From contig JAKSLG010000019.1 of assembly GCA_024401295.1 (NCBI GenBank), positions 1 to 51,452 on the forward strand: a stretch of 51,452 nt of DNA, given 5' to 3'. Below the pieces are notes generated by a model that was not told the DNA's origin, did not search any database, and worked only from the letters and a program-made list of their open reading frames with translations. A program made the translations under genes and the position numbers. Within the stretch, counting starts at the first letter, position 1, and every line of letters begins with the position of its first letter. Below, piece by piece: positions 7,674-17,586 of the stretch. This DNA comes from Bacteroidales bacterium. Lineage in GTDB: Bacteria > Bacteroidota > Bacteroidia > Bacteroidales > Marinilabiliaceae.

Positions 7674-8513
7674 TCAGGCAGGCATCGTTGCGATGCTGAA
7701 GCGTTCTTTACCGTAGAAATCGTTGACAATCTGAATATCCACAAAGCCTTCGGCAGCCAGCATTTCCTTCATCTGGTATCCCATCTTTTCGTTGATTTCA
7801 AAGAAGAGTTTTCCGCCTTTTGCGAGCATTTCTTTGCGGCAATGGCGGGCAATTGTCCTGTAGAAAAGCAGAGGGTCGTTGTCGGGCACGAAAAGCGCCA
7901 GATGTGGCTCATACGAAAGGACGTTTTCCTCCATCGAAGATTTCTCGCTTTGCATGATATATGGCGGATTGCTGACGACGATGTCAAACGTGCCCAGATT
8001 GACGTTTGTCTGAAGGATGTCGCATTGGGTCAGCGTGACGTTTGCATCCAGTTTTTCGGCGTTTTTTTGTGCGATTGCGAGAGCATCGGCCGAGATGTCA
8101 ACGGCGGTGACTTTGGCGTCGGGAAGGGCTAATTTAAGCGAAATTGCAATGCATCCTGTGCCTGTGCCGATGTCGATGATGCTTCCGGTGTTTTTTTCAT
8201 TGATGATGAGGTTGACAAGTTCGGCTGTTTCGGGGCGGGGAATGAGTGCTCCGGGAGCGGCAATAAATTCGTGGCCACAAAAATATGCCTTGCCACAGAC
8301 ATACTGAAGAGGTTCGCCATTGGCCACACGTTGTGCCTTTTCAATAATCAGGCTGGCTCCGTCGATGAGGTCGTCGGAGCGTGTGAGAAGTTGTGTTTGT
8401 GTGATGTCAAGAAGATCGCAGATGAGCATGCGTGAAGCCTGCTGCGCATCGCCGATAAATTTCGAGGTCGCCAGGATTGCGGCCACATTGCGCCTGAGTT
8501 CGCCAAGTTTCAC
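7674..8513 (-). CDS. prmC: peptide chain release factor N5-glutamine methyltransferase
   Basis: SAM-dependent methyltransferase (HemK/PrmC) that methylates the glutamine of the GGQ motif in RF1/RF2. Visible are the SAM-binding loop DIGTGTGCIA (about 114-123) and the catalytic NPPY in VVSNPPYI (182-185). A helical substrate-binding domain comes first. GTG 8513 is chosen (279 residues, VKLGELRRNV), 13 bases after the panD stop. An upstream in-frame ATG at 8564 would overlap panD by 38 bases and add 17 residues without family likeness. Last gene of the panC-panD-prmC run. Confidence 0.88.
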   Translation of the reverse strand: MKLGELRRNVAAILATSKFIGDAQQASRMLICDLLDITQTQLLTRSDDLIDGASLIIEKAQRVANGEPLQYVCGKAYFCGHEFIAAPGALIPRPETAELVNLIINEKNTGSIIDIGTGTGCIAISLKLALPDAKVTAVDISADALAIAQKNAEKLDANVTLTQCDILQTNVNLGTFDIVVSNPPYIMQSEKSSMEENVLSYEPHLALFVPDNDPLLFYRTIARHCRKEMLAKGGKLFFEINEKMGYQMKEMLAAEGFVDIQIVNDFYGKERFSIATMPA

Positions 8514-8526
8514 AGCGCCTCGTGTG

Positions 8527-8877
8527 TCAGATGAGTTTGTTCGATGCCGTGTCGGGGAAGACAAATCGAGGCTTGAAAGTCTTGGCCTCTTCGTAGTCGA
8601 TCATCGCATATGCAATGATGATAACAACATCGCCGACGGCAACCTTGCGTGCAGCAGCTCCGTTGAGGCAGATAACGCCAGAGCCGCGTTCACCTTTGAT
8701 GACGTAGGTCTCGAAACGTTCGCCGTTATTGTTGTTGACAACCTGAACCTTCTCGTTTTCGAGAATGTTGGCAGCGTCCATGAGGTCCTCGTCGATAGTG
8801 ATGCTTCCGATATAGTTGAGGTCTGACTCGGTTACGTGGACGTTATGGAGCTTCGATTTGACAACGTGAATCATCAT
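8527..8877 (-). CDS. panD: aspartate 1-decarboxylase
   Basis: Pyruvoyl-dependent enzyme making beta-alanine from aspartate for pantothenate synthesis. 116 residues, the usual proenzyme length. The self-cleavage site Gly-Ser is in YIGSITID (about residues 23-30); after cleavage the serine becomes the pyruvoyl group. [12 protein letters not shown] is the conserved C-terminal block. Start is ATG 8877, with a second ATG directly after it. It follows panC by 6 bases, so both enzymes needed for the final pantothenate condensation are made together. Confidence 0.95.
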   Translation of the reverse strand: MMIHVVKSKLHNVHVTESDLNYIGSITIDEDLMDAANILENEKVQVVNNNNGERFETYVIKGERGSGVICLNGAAARKVAVGDVVIIIAYAMIDYEEAKTFKPRFVFPDTASNKLI

Positions 8878-8883
8878 GGCGCT

Positions 8884-9732
8884 TTAGTATTTATATGTGA
8901 TGTTATCGATGAGGCGAACTTTGCCTGCATAGACAGTGATGCAACCAACAACATAATCAGTATCGTCCCACGATTCGATATCCTGCAAAGTCAAGCCATC
9001 AACAATGCTATAGTATTCAACTTCAAGATTGCCGTAGTTGTTAATCTTGCGACATACCCACTCGATAGTCTCTTGCGGCGTCATTGTCGACATTTTCTCA
9101 ACTGACTTGCGAAGTGTCTCTTGAATGAAAGGTGCAACAGCGCGGAATTCGTCTGTTAGGAGTGTATTGCGAGAGCTGACAGCCAAACCATCGTCTTCAC
9201 GAACAATCGGGCATGGAATGATCTCGATGTTCATGGCCAGATCTTTCACCATCTGGCGGATGATGGCCAACTGCTGAAAATCTTTCTCGCCGAAGAATGC
9301 CTTGTCTGGTTCAACAAACATGAAAAGTTTGCTGACAATCTGTGCAACGCCGTTGAAATGGCCTGGACGATATTTGCCTTCCATCACTTCGGCAAGCGGG
9401 CCGAACGAGAACTGGCGAGTGTCAGGCTCCGGATAAACCTCTTCTACGGTTGGAGCAAAGACAACGTCGGCATTAGTATTGTCGGCAAGCAGTCTGGTGT
9501 CTGCTTCGAGAGTGCGCGGATATGTGCGGAGGTCCTCCGGATTGTTGAATTGCGTAGGGTTGACAAAGATGCTAACCACAACAAACTGACATTCGCTGCA
9601 TGCCTTGTTGACGAGCGAAAGGTGGCCTTTGTGGAGCGCACCCATAGTCGGCACGAGACCGACGATTTTGTTCTGCTTGCGAGCTTCGGCCGTTGCGGCT
9701 TTCAGTTCGGCTATGGTTGAAACAATTTTCAT
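8884..9732 (-). CDS. panC: pantothenate synthetase (pantoate-beta-alanine ligase)
   Basis: Adenylate-forming ligase of 282 residues joining pantoate and beta-alanine with ATP. HIGH-like nucleotide motif [10 protein letters not shown] at 28-37, pantoate/ATP-binding [21 protein letters not shown] and the C-terminal SSRNTLL. ATG 9732 ([10 protein letters not shown]) is chosen since the longer frame to 9771 adds residues without family likeness. First gene of the panC-panD-prmC operon. panB is not in the window. Confidence 0.95.
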   Translation of the reverse strand: MKIVSTIAELKAATAEARKQNKIVGLVPTMGALHKGHLSLVNKACSECQFVVVSIFVNPTQFNNPEDLRTYPRTLEADTRLLADNTNADVVFAPTVEEVYPEPDTRQFSFGPLAEVMEGKYRPGHFNGVAQIVSKLFMFVEPDKAFFGEKDFQQLAIIRQMVKDLAMNIEIIPCPIVREDDGLAVSSRNTLLTDEFRAVAPFIQETLRKSVEKMSTMTPQETIEWVCRKINNYGNLEVEYYSIVDGLTLQDIESWDDTDYVVGCITVYAGKVRLIDNITYKY

Positions 9733-9861
9733 TGTCGCAAATGATGTTTTAAAACGAGGCAAATTTATCAAAAAGAATTAAGAATCATTTCAGAATAAGG
9801 CCTTATTACCATTTAAGGTATCGTTTTTGTTTATTTTAAGAAAAAAAACATTCCCGAAATA

Positions 9862-10635
9862 TCATTTCTTTCTCTTCCAGATGAGGTATGCAAGTGCAAC
9901 GGCGATGGCTCCGAGGAGTCCTGCTGCGCCTTTATAGATGTAGTTCGCTGTGGCATTGCGGGCATATCGGGCCTCGTCGAAAGCCACAAAATAGAATTCT
10001 GTGAAGGTGTCTTCAGTAGCCGAAGCGATTGACGCAAGCTTCTCATTTGTCGGGCGCATCATGGCAATCGGCAATTCGCCAGCCACGGCATCCTCTTCTT
10101 CGATGGCAACGAGTGCATGACCTTTGTTGACAAGCGTTGCAAGATAGATTGGCATGTATTTTTCAGCCTTGTCGCCCGGATTGCGCGTGATATCAAACAT
10201 ATTGCGCGTATGGCGGATGACCTCTTTCTCATTGTCGTTCTGTTCAACCGTGCGCTGCGTATCGTCAAATCCGATTGGATTCTTTGTTCTGAAAAAGCCT
10301 GTTGGCGTCAGTTCGCTGACCTGCAGGGCATAATAGAGTCCGCCGTTGTCGTCCGATGGTCCAGCAAATCGTGTGATGTCTTTGCCGGCTTTTCGTCCGG
10401 CGATGCATCCCGAACGGCCATCTTCCATCGAGGCTTCACCCTCATACCACTGCCAGAAACGATGCGGATTGAAAAGGCTGAAAGTGATGACGAAGACCAC
10501 GACGCCACCAAAGAGCGCGATGAGCTTTGCCACATTGATGCTGCCGTTCTTCTGCTGCTTGTTGATGATGAGGCGACCAACGAGTGCCAACACGGCAATG
10601 ACAACGATGGCCAAAAGAAGTTTGCTGTTATCCAT
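9862..10635 (-). CDS. uncharacterised membrane protein
   Basis: 257 residues, no family recognised. Three hydrophobic helices are predicted by eye: 5-24, about 36-55 and about 233-252, the last followed by the basic end IWKRKK. The long segment between helices 2 and 3 is polar and acidic and would sit on one side of the membrane. The start overlaps the end of the deoxynucleoside kinase gene by 8 bases, so translation is probably coupled. It is the last gene of the long minus-strand run beginning at ftsX. A 14-bp palindrome AATAAGGCCTTATT lies downstream at about 9795-9808. Confidence 0.75.
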   Translation of the reverse strand: MDNSKLLLAIVVIAVLALVGRLIINKQQKNGSINVAKLIALFGGVVVFVITFSLFNPHRFWQWYEGEASMEDGRSGCIAGRKAGKDITRFAGPSDDNGGLYYALQVSELTPTGFFRTKNPIGFDDTQRTVEQNDNEKEVIRHTRNMFDITRNPGDKAEKYMPIYLATLVNKGHALVAIEEEDAVAGELPIAMMRPTNEKLASIASATEDTFTEFYFVAFDEARYARNATANYIYKGAAGLLGAIAVALAYLIWKRKK

Positions 10636-11263
10636 TATTGTCTTTTTTCTTGTCGGCGTTAGTCTTTATTGTGCGTGCAATGATGTCGAGCGTCTTGCGT
10701 CGGTCGGCTTCGCAGTTGGCAAAGTCGAGACCATCGACGTCGATGACGAGAAGTTCGCCTTTATAGTTTTCGATCCACGACTCATAGCGTTCGTTGAGCT
10801 GTCGCAGATAGTCTGGCGAAATGCCTGTTTCATAGCTGCGGTTGCGCATTCTTATCTGTTTCATGAGCGTAGGAACTGTTGCACGGATGTAAATCAACAG
10901 ATCTGGCGGCGTAAGAAACGAGTTCATGATTTTGAAGAGCTCCATATACGCGTTGTAGTCGCGTTCGTCGATAAGGTTCATGTGGTAGAGGTTATCGGCA
11001 AAGATAAAGGCATCTTCATAGATCGTGCGGTCCTGAACGACGGTTTCGCCCGACCAGCGAATGCGCTGAATGCTCTGGAAACGCTGTGTCAGAAAATAGA
11101 CCTGAAGGTTGAAAGCCCATCGGCGCATGTCGGCATAGAAATCTGCAAGAAACGGATTAGTCTCGGCAGTCTCATAGTGTGCCTTCCAACCAAATGTCTC
11201 TGTAAGAATCTGTGTCAGCGTTGTCTTTCCGCATCCGATATTTCCTGCAATGCCGATATACAT
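10628..11263 (-). CDS. deoxynucleoside kinase
   Basis: P-loop kinase of the dNK/dCK/dGK family, 211 residues, which phosphorylates deoxyadenosine, deoxyguanosine or deoxycytidine for salvage. Walker A GNIGCGKTT at 7-15, DRT motif at 78-80 (QDRTIYED) carrying the conserved arginine that contacts the 5'-OH side, and an arginine-rich LID region (RIRMRNRSYE). It is 12 bases after the GH3-fold gene and overlaps the next gene. Substrate preference is not readable from sequence. Confidence 0.9.
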   Translation of the reverse strand: MYIGIAGNIGCGKTTLTQILTETFGWKAHYETAETNPFLADFYADMRRWAFNLQVYFLTQRFQSIQRIRWSGETVVQDRTIYEDAFIFADNLYHMNLIDERDYNAYMELFKIMNSFLTPPDLLIYIRATVPTLMKQIRMRNRSYETGISPDYLRQLNERYESWIENYKGELLVIDVDGLDFANCEADRRKTLDIIARTIKTNADKKKDNNG

Positions 11264-11275
11264 GGTCGTTATGTC

Positions 11276-12775
11276 TTAGTTTAGTTTCAAAAGTGAGTCA
11301 ATATATTCACGAGTGTTTGAGAGTCGTGGAACTTTGTTTTGTCCGCCGAGTTTGCCATTGGCTTTCATCCAGTCGAAGAAGAGTCCGTTGCGTCCGACAA
11401 CCACGCGAGGGCGGCCCAACGTGATGTCGCGATAGCGTTTTGCATCATAGTCCGAATTGACTTCGCGCAGCGCATTGTCGAGTTCTGTCGTGAAGGCTTC
11501 AATCGACGAAGGCTGCTTGCTGAACTCGATGAGCCATTCGTGGCAGCCCTGTGTCTTGATGTCCATGAAGACAGGCGCAGCCGTATATTCGGCAATGGCG
11601 GCATTGGTTGCTTCGCAGGCTTTTTGAAGCGCTTTTTCGGCATTGTCAATCATCAGTTCCTCGCCGAAGGCATTGATGTAATGCTTTGTACGTCCGCTGA
11701 TTATGAATCTGTGTGGCGCGAGCGACGTGAAGCGGATCGTATCGCCGATCATGTATCGCCAAAGGCCGCCATTCGTCGTTATGACCATCGCATAGTCAAC
11801 GCCAGTCTCGACATTGGCGATGGTGCGAGCCTTCGGATGCTCGCTGCCGATCTCGCTGAGCGGGACGAACTCATAGAAGATGCCATAGTCGAGCATCAGT
11901 TGCATGTCGTGGCCTTCTTTGGTCTGAATGCCAAAGAAACCTTCGCTTGCGTTGTATGTCTCGACAAAGTTGATGCCTTTAGGGCAAAGCTGGCAATATT
12001 GCTGTCTGTATGGCGTGAAGTTGATGCCGCCATGCATGAACAATTCAAGGTTTGGCCAGATTTCGTGCAAGTTGTTCTTGCCCGTTGTCTCAAGAATATG
12101 CTTGAGCAGAATGAGAAACCAGCTCGGCACGCCTGCAAGCGAAGTAACATTCTGTCTCACAGTCGCTTGGGTTATCTTGTCGAGTTTCTCTTCCCATTTC
12201 GAGAGAAGTGCAATGTCGCGTTGCGGTGTTTTTGCCAGGTTGGCCCACCATGGAGAATTGCCAATCAGGATTGCCGACAGGTCGCCTGTCTGGATCTGAT
12301 GTCCTATGTTGCTTATCTCCTTGCTTCCGCCCAATGTGAGGCATTTGCCACTGAGCATTTTGCTTTCAGGATGATTTGCCAGATAGGTCAGGACAGAGTC
12401 TTTTGCGCCGCGATAGTGACAATCGTTGAGCGCATCGAGGCTGACGGGAATAAATTTGCTTTTGGCATCCGTCGTGCCCGACGACTTGGCGAACCAGCGT
12501 ATTTTTTCGGGCCAGCATACATTGCTCTCGCCTTGCTTCATGCGCTCTACGTATGGCGCAAAGGCAACATAGTCGCGAACAGCCACGCGTTCTGCAAATT
12601 GTTCGTAGTTGCGGATTTCGCCGAACGAATTTTCCTTGCCGAACGATGTCTGACCAGCCTTGCCAATGAGGCCCATAAGCTGCTTCTGCTGAATCTCTTC
12701 GGCATTCGAAGCAAAGGACTCAATAGCCCTCAAGCGACTCTCGCTATAGCGGTTGACTATGCTATTTATCAGCGA
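11276..12775 (-). CDS. GH3-like acyl-adenylate-forming protein
   Basis: 499 residues of the GH3 family (plant auxin-amido synthetase fold, ANL superfamily). The ATP/AMP loop SSGTTDAKSKFIP is near residue 100, and ETYNASEGFFGIQ (about 285-297) matches the A4/A5 adenylate-binding region. The C-terminal lysine-bearing subdomain is present. Bacterial members are widespread in Bacteroidota and their substrate is unknown; acyl-amino-acid formation is only an analogy. The start is ATG 12775 (MSLINSIVNR), with ATG 12790 as an alternative. Between queA and the deoxynucleoside kinase in the same run. Confidence 0.85.
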   Translation of the reverse strand, partial: SLINSIVNRYSESRLRAIESFASNAEEIQQKQLMGLIGKAGQTSFGKENSFGEIRNYEQFAERVAVRDYVAFAPYVERMKQGESNVCWPEKIRWFAKSSGTTDAKSKFIPVSLDALNDCHYRGAKDSVLTYLANHPESKMLSGKCLTLGGSKEISNIGHQIQTGDLSAILIGNSPWWANLAKTPQRDIALLSKWEEKLDKITQATVRQNVTSLAGVPSWFLILLKHILETTGKNNLHEIWPNLELFMHGGINFTPYRQQYCQLCPKGINFVETYNASEGFFGIQTKEGHDMQLMLDYGIFYEFVPLSEIGSEHPKARTIANVETGVDYAMVITTNGGLWRYMIGDTIRFTSLAPHRFIISGRTKHYINAFGEELMIDNAEKALQKACEATNAAIAEYTAAPVFMDIKTQGCHEWLIEFSKQPSSIEAFTTELDNALREVNSDYDAKRYRDITLGRPRVVVGRNGLFFDWMKANGKLGGQNKVPRLSNTREYIDSLLKLN

Positions 12776-12814
12776 CATTTTCTTGAGCAATCTTCTTTGT
12801 TCCGGCTCTTGTTT

Positions 12815-13867
12815 TTAGTCAATGATCAACATCGCATCGCCGTATGGACCGATGTTGTAGCCCTCTTTCATCGCCTCGTTATATGCGTTCATCACCTGCT
12901 TGTAGCCACCGAATGCGCATACGAGCATGAGCATTGTCGAGAATGGCTCGTGGAAGTTGGTGATCATGCTGTTGCCAACTTGGAATTCGTATGGAGGGAA
13001 GATGAATTTGTTAGTCCACCCTTCATATGGCTTGATATGTCCGCGTGTCGAGCAGGCTGTTTCGACGGCGCGGGCTGTTGTCGTTCCGACGAGGCAAATT
13101 CTGCGGCGCTCGTCTTTTGCCTTGTTCACGATTTCGCAGGCCTTGTCGTCGATGAAGATCTGCTCGCTCTCCATCTTATGCTTCGTGAGGTCTTCAACGT
13201 CAACCGAACGGAAGTTTCCAAGGCCGACGTGCGAAGTGATATGTGCAAAGTCGATGCCCATGATCTCAAGGCGCTTGAGAAGTTGCTTGCTGAAGTGGAG
13301 TCCGGCAGCAGGCGCAGCCACGGCACCTTCGTTCTTGGCATAGATTGTCTGATAGCCATCGACATCGCAAGGCTCAGCTTCGCGCTTGATGCACTCTGGG
13401 AGTGGCGTCATGCCGAGGCTGTAGAGTGATTTCTTGAATTCTTCAGAATCGCCGTCGAAGAGGAAACGCAATGTGCGTCCGCGCGACGTAGTGTTGTCGA
13501 TGACTTCGGCAACCATCGAGTTGTCTTCGCCAAAATAGAGCTTATTGCCTATGCGGATCTTGCGGGCAGGATCAACGAGAACATCCCACAAGTGCTGCTC
13601 GTGGTTGAGTTCGCGGAGGAGGAACACCTCGATGCGCGCGCCTGTCTTTTCCTTGTTGCCATAGAGTCGGGCAGGGAACACCTTTGTGTCGTTGAACACC
13701 AACACGTCTTTGTCATCGAGATAGTCGAGCAAATCGCGGAATGTCTTGTGCTCTATTTCGCCTGTTGTTCTGTGGAGCACGAGCATGCGTGCAGATTCGC
13801 GGTCTTCAATTGGATATTGTGCCACGCGATTTTCGGGCAGCTGATATTCAAATTCAGATAATTTCAT
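12815..13867 (-). CDS. queA: S-adenosylmethionine:tRNA ribosyltransferase-isomerase
   Basis: 350 residues; forms epoxyqueuosine on tRNA from preQ1 using the ribosyl part of SAM. Family N-terminus [19 protein letters not shown], then [25 protein letters not shown] and the [10 protein letters not shown] block (about 195-205). The stop is followed 40 bases later by the GH3-fold gene; upstream truB ends directly adjacent at 13868. queD is in the same window at 31347, but not linked. Confidence 0.96.
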   Translation of the reverse strand: MKLSEFEYQLPENRVAQYPIEDRESARMLVLHRTTGEIEHKTFRDLLDYLDDKDVLVFNDTKVFPARLYGNKEKTGARIEVFLLRELNHEQHLWDVLVDPARKIRIGNKLYFGEDNSMVAEVIDNTTSRGRTLRFLFDGDSEEFKKSLYSLGMTPLPECIKREAEPCDVDGYQTIYAKNEGAVAAPAAGLHFSKQLLKRLEIMGIDFAHITSHVGLGNFRSVDVEDLTKHKMESEQIFIDDKACEIVNKAKDERRRICLVGTTTARAVETACSTRGHIKPYEGWTNKFIFPPYEFQVGNSMITNFHEPFSTMLMLVCAFGGYKQVMNAYNEAMKEGYNIGPYGDAMLIID

Positions 13868-14599
13868 TTATATGCCTCCGTTTATGTTATTTTCTGCGGC
13901 CTGGGCCACAATCATTTTTTCTATTTCTTCCATTGTCATGCAATCCTTTTCGGTTGCATCGCCCGAAGCAGTGCGTCTGAGAGCCACGAGATGAGCTCCC
14001 GAGCCGGCGGCCTCGCCAAGGTCGCGTGCAATCGAACGTATGTATGTGCCTTTCGAGCAGCGTATGCGGGCCGTGACGTCCGGCATTTCGAACTTCTCGA
14101 TTTCGAAGTTCATGATGCTGATCTGTCTGCTCTTCAGCTCGACATTGTCGGTCTTGCCTTTGCGAGCCAGTTCATAGGCTCGCTTTCCATCAACACGTAT
14201 GGCCGAGAACATCGGCGGAACTTGTTCGATGGTGCCAGTGAAGTTGTCGGCGATCACCTTTTCGAGCATTTCGCGCGTGATGTGTTCCGTCGGGTAATTG
14301 CCCTCAGGCTCTGTCTCAAGGTCGTATGAAGGCGTCGTCTGCCCGAAGCGGAATGTTGCCACATACTCCTTGTCATGGTTCATCAGCGATTCAAGTGTCT
14401 TGGTCTTCTTGCCGGTGCAGACGACGACAATGCCTGTCGCAAGTGGATCGAGAGTGCCGGCGTGTCCGACTTTTATCTTTTTGATGCCCAAGTGGTTGCG
14501 AAACATCAGGCGTATTTTGTTGACCACGTCGAACGATGTCCACTTGAGTGGCTTATCGACAATCAGCATTTCGCCCGCCAGAAAATCTCTCTCCATCAT
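13868..14599 (-). CDS. truB: tRNA pseudouridine-55 synthase
   Basis: 243 residues; isomerises U55 in the T-loop of tRNAs. Catalytic Asp51 in VGHAGTLDPLATG, preceded by the family start LIVDKPLKWTSF. Later blocks TGTIEQVPPMFSAI and SKGTYIRSIARDLG match the family. The start at 14599 overlaps the uppP stop by one base (TGATG), so translation is likely coupled. The frame is open up to 14704, but that part lies inside uppP. Confidence 0.95.
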   Translation of the reverse strand: MMERDFLAGEMLIVDKPLKWTSFDVVNKIRLMFRNHLGIKKIKVGHAGTLDPLATGIVVVCTGKKTKTLESLMNHDKEYVATFRFGQTTPSYDLETEPEGNYPTEHITREMLEKVIADNFTGTIEQVPPMFSAIRVDGKRAYELARKGKTDNVELKSRQISIMNFEIEKFEMPDVTARIRCSKGTYIRSIARDLGEAAGSGAHLVALRRTASGDATEKDCMTMEEIEKMIVAQAAENNINGGI

Positions 14600-15432
14600 C
14601 AGAGCAGAATAAGCGTTAGCAGACCAACAATTGCGCAGTAGATTGCAAAATATATCAGCTTGCCTTTGCGCACGAGGCCGATCATCCATTTGCATGCCAG
14701 ACAACCCGAAACGAATGCCGCTACGAAACCAACGATAAGCGACGTTGTCGGAAGGCCGTTGAGCGCAGCTTCAACACCCACCTTGGCCATCTTCAAGCCA
14801 TCGAGAAGCGCTTCGCCAACGATTGGCGGAATGACCATGAGGAACGAGAACTGAGCTAGCGTCTCCTTTTTGTTGCCGAGCATCAGACCTGTGGCAATCG
14901 TCGAACCCGAGCGCGACAAGCCAGGCAGACATGCAGCGGCCTGGGCCAAGCCGATCACAAATGCATCGCGCAAGGTCACGTGTTCGCGCTGGCGAGGTTT
15001 AGCATAGTATGAAACAGCAAGCAGAGCTGCCGTCAGCAACAGGCAGCAGCCAACGACAGTCAGGCCCTCAAAAGCCTCTTCGATATAATCCTTGAAGCAG
15101 AAACCGACGATGCCGACCGGAATCATCGAGACGATGATGCTCAGCGCATAGTTCTGCTCATCGTTGAGCCAGCCGATGCTGCCCTCGTATGTGCTGCGAG
15201 CATTCTTGAAGTTGAACAGGTTGGTGAATATCCAGACAATCTCTTTCCACAAAATCACGAGCGTGCTGAGAACCGTTGCCACGTGAACGGCAATGGTAAA
15301 CGGCAATATCGTGTCGGGATCGGTGATGCCGAAAATACGGCCAGCTATGGCCAGATGGCCACTACTGCTGACTGGCAAATATTCGGTGAGGCCTTGCACA
15401 AGGCCGAGCAACAGTGCTTCTATCCAATCCAT
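14599..15432 (-). CDS. uppP: undecaprenyl-diphosphatase
   Basis: BacA/UppP integral membrane phosphatase of 277 residues that recycles undecaprenyl diphosphate for peptidoglycan and glycan synthesis. Signature 1 [11 protein letters not shown] (about 17-27) and signature 2 [12 protein letters not shown] (about 171-182) hold the catalytic Glu, Ser and Arg residues. Several hydrophobic helices run through the sequence. Follows DUF3098 by 6 bases and overlaps truB. Confidence 0.95.
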   Translation of the reverse strand: MDWIEALLLGLVQGLTEYLPVSSSGHLAIAGRIFGITDPDTILPFTIAVHVATVLSTLVILWKEIVWIFTNLFNFKNARSTYEGSIGWLNDEQNYALSIIVSMIPVGIVGFCFKDYIEEAFEGLTVVGCCLLLTAALLAVSYYAKPRQREHVTLRDAFVIGLAQAAACLPGLSRSGSTIATGLMLGNKKETLAQFSFLMVIPPIVGEALLDGLKMAKVGVEAALNGLPTTSLIVGFVAAFVSGCLACKWMIGLVRKGKLIYFAIYCAIVGLLTLILL

Positions 15433-15438
15433 CTTCTC

Positions 15439-15681
15439 CTAGCGTTTCATGATTGCATAAATCTCGAAGATGAAGCCCGAAAGCACCACCATCGGAGCCA
15501 ATGTGATATGCTGGAAATTATAGATGCTCTCGTCGAAAACATTCGGATCATCGCTGCCGCCGCCAATCATCAGGACGAAGCCCAAGACGATAATCGCAAA
15601 GCCGATGGCCATCAGAATATAGTTCTTCTTGTTGAGCGCAAAGTCAAAATCGCTCTTCTTATCGGTCGTGTTATTTGCCAT
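15439..15681 (-). CDS. DUF3098 family small membrane protein
   Basis: 80 residues with two hydrophobic helices (about 22-40 and 59-77) joined by a polar loop GGGSDDPNVFDESIYNF. DUF3098 proteins are found almost only in Bacteroidota, between ftsX and uppP as here. Function unknown; the constant position next to ftsX hints at an envelope role, which is inference. Confidence 0.85.
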   Translation of the reverse strand: MANNTTDKKSDFDFALNKKNYILMAIGFAIIVLGFVLMIGGGSDDPNVFDESIYNFQHITLAPMVVLSGFIFEIYAIMKR

Positions 15682-15708
15682 TGTTATTGAGTGTAATTTC
15701 TATGGATT

Positions 15709-16587
15709 TTATACGTAGAGATCGGCTGTGCGCACGTTCAAATAACGGTTGACAGCCACAAGTGTCGATATCAGTGTCAGTATGATGCCGAGGATGAAGA
15801 CGATGGCGAAAAGTGCAACAACAACCATGATGTTGTCGAAACCAATCACGCCATGAAGTTCGCGTGCCGACAAGAAGATGACGCCCGCAATCAGCAGGTT
15901 TGCAATCAGACCGCCGATGATGCCCTGAGCAACGCTCTGTCCGATGAACGGACGGCGGATAAATCCGTTGGTTGCACCTACGAGCTGCATCGTGCGTATC
16001 AGGAATCGACGTGAATAGACCATGAGGCGGACAGTGTTGTTGATGAGCGTGATGGCCACGAGCAGCATGACAGCTGAGAAACAGAGCAGGACAATCGAAA
16101 TCTTGTTGACATTGCTGTGGATGAGGTTGACCATGTCCTTCTGATAGTGGACATCCTTGACTTCAGGATAGTCGATAACCATCTTCTCGATGCGTTCCAT
16201 GCCGTCTTCTGTCGCATAGTCGGCATAGAGTTTCACGTCGATCGACGAAAGCAAAGGATTATAGCCCAGAAACTCGACGAAATCTTCGCCAAGCTCTTCC
16301 TGAAGCTTTTCAGCAGCCTGTTCCTTGTTGAGATATGTGACCGACTTGACGATTGCCGAAGCCGACAGAGCCTTTTCTATCTTCTTGACTTCCGCATCTT
16401 TAGCATCGTTTTCAAGCATGATAGTGAGACCAAGATTCTCTTTCACGTAGTTCGATATGCGGTTTGCATTCAGCATCAGCAATCCGATGATGCCGAGCAG
16501 AAAGAGAACCAGCGCAATGCTGACCGTTGTCGTGAAATATGAACTGCGCAATTTGCGCGTAGCCATTCTGTTATTTTGCCTTGCCAT
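15709..16587 (-). CDS. ftsX: cell division protein FtsX-like permease
   Basis: 292 residues. N-terminal helix (about 19-44), a periplasmic domain (about 45-170) and three C-terminal helices, the FtsX topology. FtsX works with the ATPase FtsE to activate peptidoglycan hydrolases at division; ftsE is not adjacent in this window. A -7 element TATTTTTG lies at 16609-16616, so this is the likely first gene of the run down to about 9862. Confidence 0.88.
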   Translation of the reverse strand: MARQNNRMATRKLRSSYFTTTVSIALVLFLLGIIGLLMLNANRISNYVKENLGLTIMLENDAKDAEVKKIEKALSASAIVKSVTYLNKEQAAEKLQEELGEDFVEFLGYNPLLSSIDVKLYADYATEDGMERIEKMVIDYPEVKDVHYQKDMVNLIHSNVNKISIVLLCFSAVMLLVAITLINNTVRLMVYSRRFLIRTMQLVGATNGFIRRPFIGQSVAQGIIGGLIANLLIAGVIFLSARELHGVIGFDNIMVVVALFAIVFILGIILTLISTLVAVNRYLNVRTADLYV

Positions 16588-16608
16588 ATAGTTATCCTAT
16601 GTTAGTTG

Positions 16609-16616
16609 CAAAAATA
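16609..16616 (-). promoter_or_regulatory. -7 element before ftsX
   Basis: TATTTTTG on the minus strand, 22 bases before ATG 16587. It probably drives the whole ftsX-to-membrane-protein run. Confidence 0.55.
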
Positions 16617-16741
16617 GTCACTTCTTTTGTATGTTTCATAATCTTAATGAATTTTAACGCGTGCAATATTACATTGGCGCGATGTTTCCAACGTGAGCAA
16701 AAAATGCGATATTTGCAGAGTTTTTGAAACGAAATGTACCA

Positions 16742-17452
16742 ATGACCGACATTCTCTACAAAAAGATCAAAGATCTGGCCGAGCAGGACCGACCGCGCGA
16801 AAAGCTTATCACACAAGGCCCGAGAGCGCTGACCGATTCCGAATTGCTTGGCATCATCATCGGTTCGGGAACAAAAAATTGCTCGTCGGTCGATCTGGCT
16901 CGCCAGATTCTTGACCGCTACAACAACAACCTTGGCGAGCTGGGCAATGCCACATTCAGCGACCTCTGTTCGTTCAAAGGCATCGGACCCGCGCGAGCCA
17001 TCGACATTTTGACTTTTCTCGAACTTGGCCGACGCTATTCTGCCGCAGGTCCGACCGAGAAAGATGCCATCTCCGGCAGCGACGATGCCTTTGCTGTCCT
17101 TTACCCTCACCTGGCCGATCTCGACCACGAGGAGATGTGGATGCTTCTGCTCGACAAACGCAATAAAGTCATTGGTAAAGAACAACTTAGCGGCGGCGGA
17201 CGCTCTTCGACAATCGTCGATGTCTCGCTTGCCATGAAGAAGGCCATCATCGCTTCAGCAAGTTCATGCATCATCGCCCACAATCATCCTTCGGGCAATA
17301 CGGTGCCAAGTCAGCAGGACAAGCAGATAACAACGTCATTCTGCGAGGCCGGCAAGCTGCTCAACATACCTCTGCGCGACCATCTCATCATCGGGCGTGG
17401 CGGATTCAGACTCAAGAACTACTACAGTTTTCACGATAATGGCTGTCTGTGA
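16742..17452 (+). CDS. radC: RadC family JAB-domain protein
   Basis: 236 residues: an N-terminal helix-hairpin-helix region (SFKGIGPARAIDIL, about 78-91) and a C-terminal JAB/MPN domain. The JAMM zinc motif is HNHPSG at 180-185, with S190 and D193 downstream and the upstream glutamate in DHEEMW. The DNA-repair name is historical and the biochemical role is unsettled. ATG 16742 (MTDILYKKIK) is chosen over the in-frame TTG at 16724. A terminator follows at 17483-17518. Confidence 0.93.
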   Translation: MTDILYKKIKDLAEQDRPREKLITQGPRALTDSELLGIIIGSGTKNCSSVDLARQILDRYNNNLGELGNATFSDLCSFKGIGPARAIDILTFLELGRRYSAAGPTEKDAISGSDDAFAVLYPHLADLDHEEMWMLLLDKRNKVIGKEQLSGGGRSSTIVDVSLAMKKAIIASASSCIIAHNHPSGNTVPSQQDKQITTSFCEAGKLLNIPLRDHLIIGRGGFRLKNYYSFHDNGCL

Positions 17453-17482
17453 ATGCCCCCCATTTGGGGGTGTTGCATAAAT

Positions 17483-17518
17483 GTGGCATCTTGCCCTCTG
17501 ATGCCACGTCTCTTTTTT
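17483..17518 (+). terminator. rho-independent terminator after radC
   Basis: GTGGCATC / GATGCCAC hairpin followed by a T run. A smaller CCCCC/GGGGG hairpin sits just before it (about 17456-17471). Confidence 0.75.
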
Positions 17519-17551
17519 GGGTTAAAATGAAATCTATTCGTCGCAGATAAT

Positions 17552-17559
17552 TAAATTTG
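17552..17559 (+). promoter_or_regulatory. -7 element before upp
   Basis: TAAATTTG, 27 bases before ATG 17587; probably serves upp and radA. Confidence 0.55.
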
Positions 17560-17586
17560 CATCTGATAACCATGTTTTAAAATGCT

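Noticed and set aside
11339-13429. 696-residue open frame on the plus strand
   Set aside because: Lies antisense to queA and the GH3-fold gene, both clearly conserved. Its translation has no recognisable domain.
16592-17185. Minus-strand frame of 197 residues
   Set aside because: Antisense to radC, whose JAMM motif is intact.
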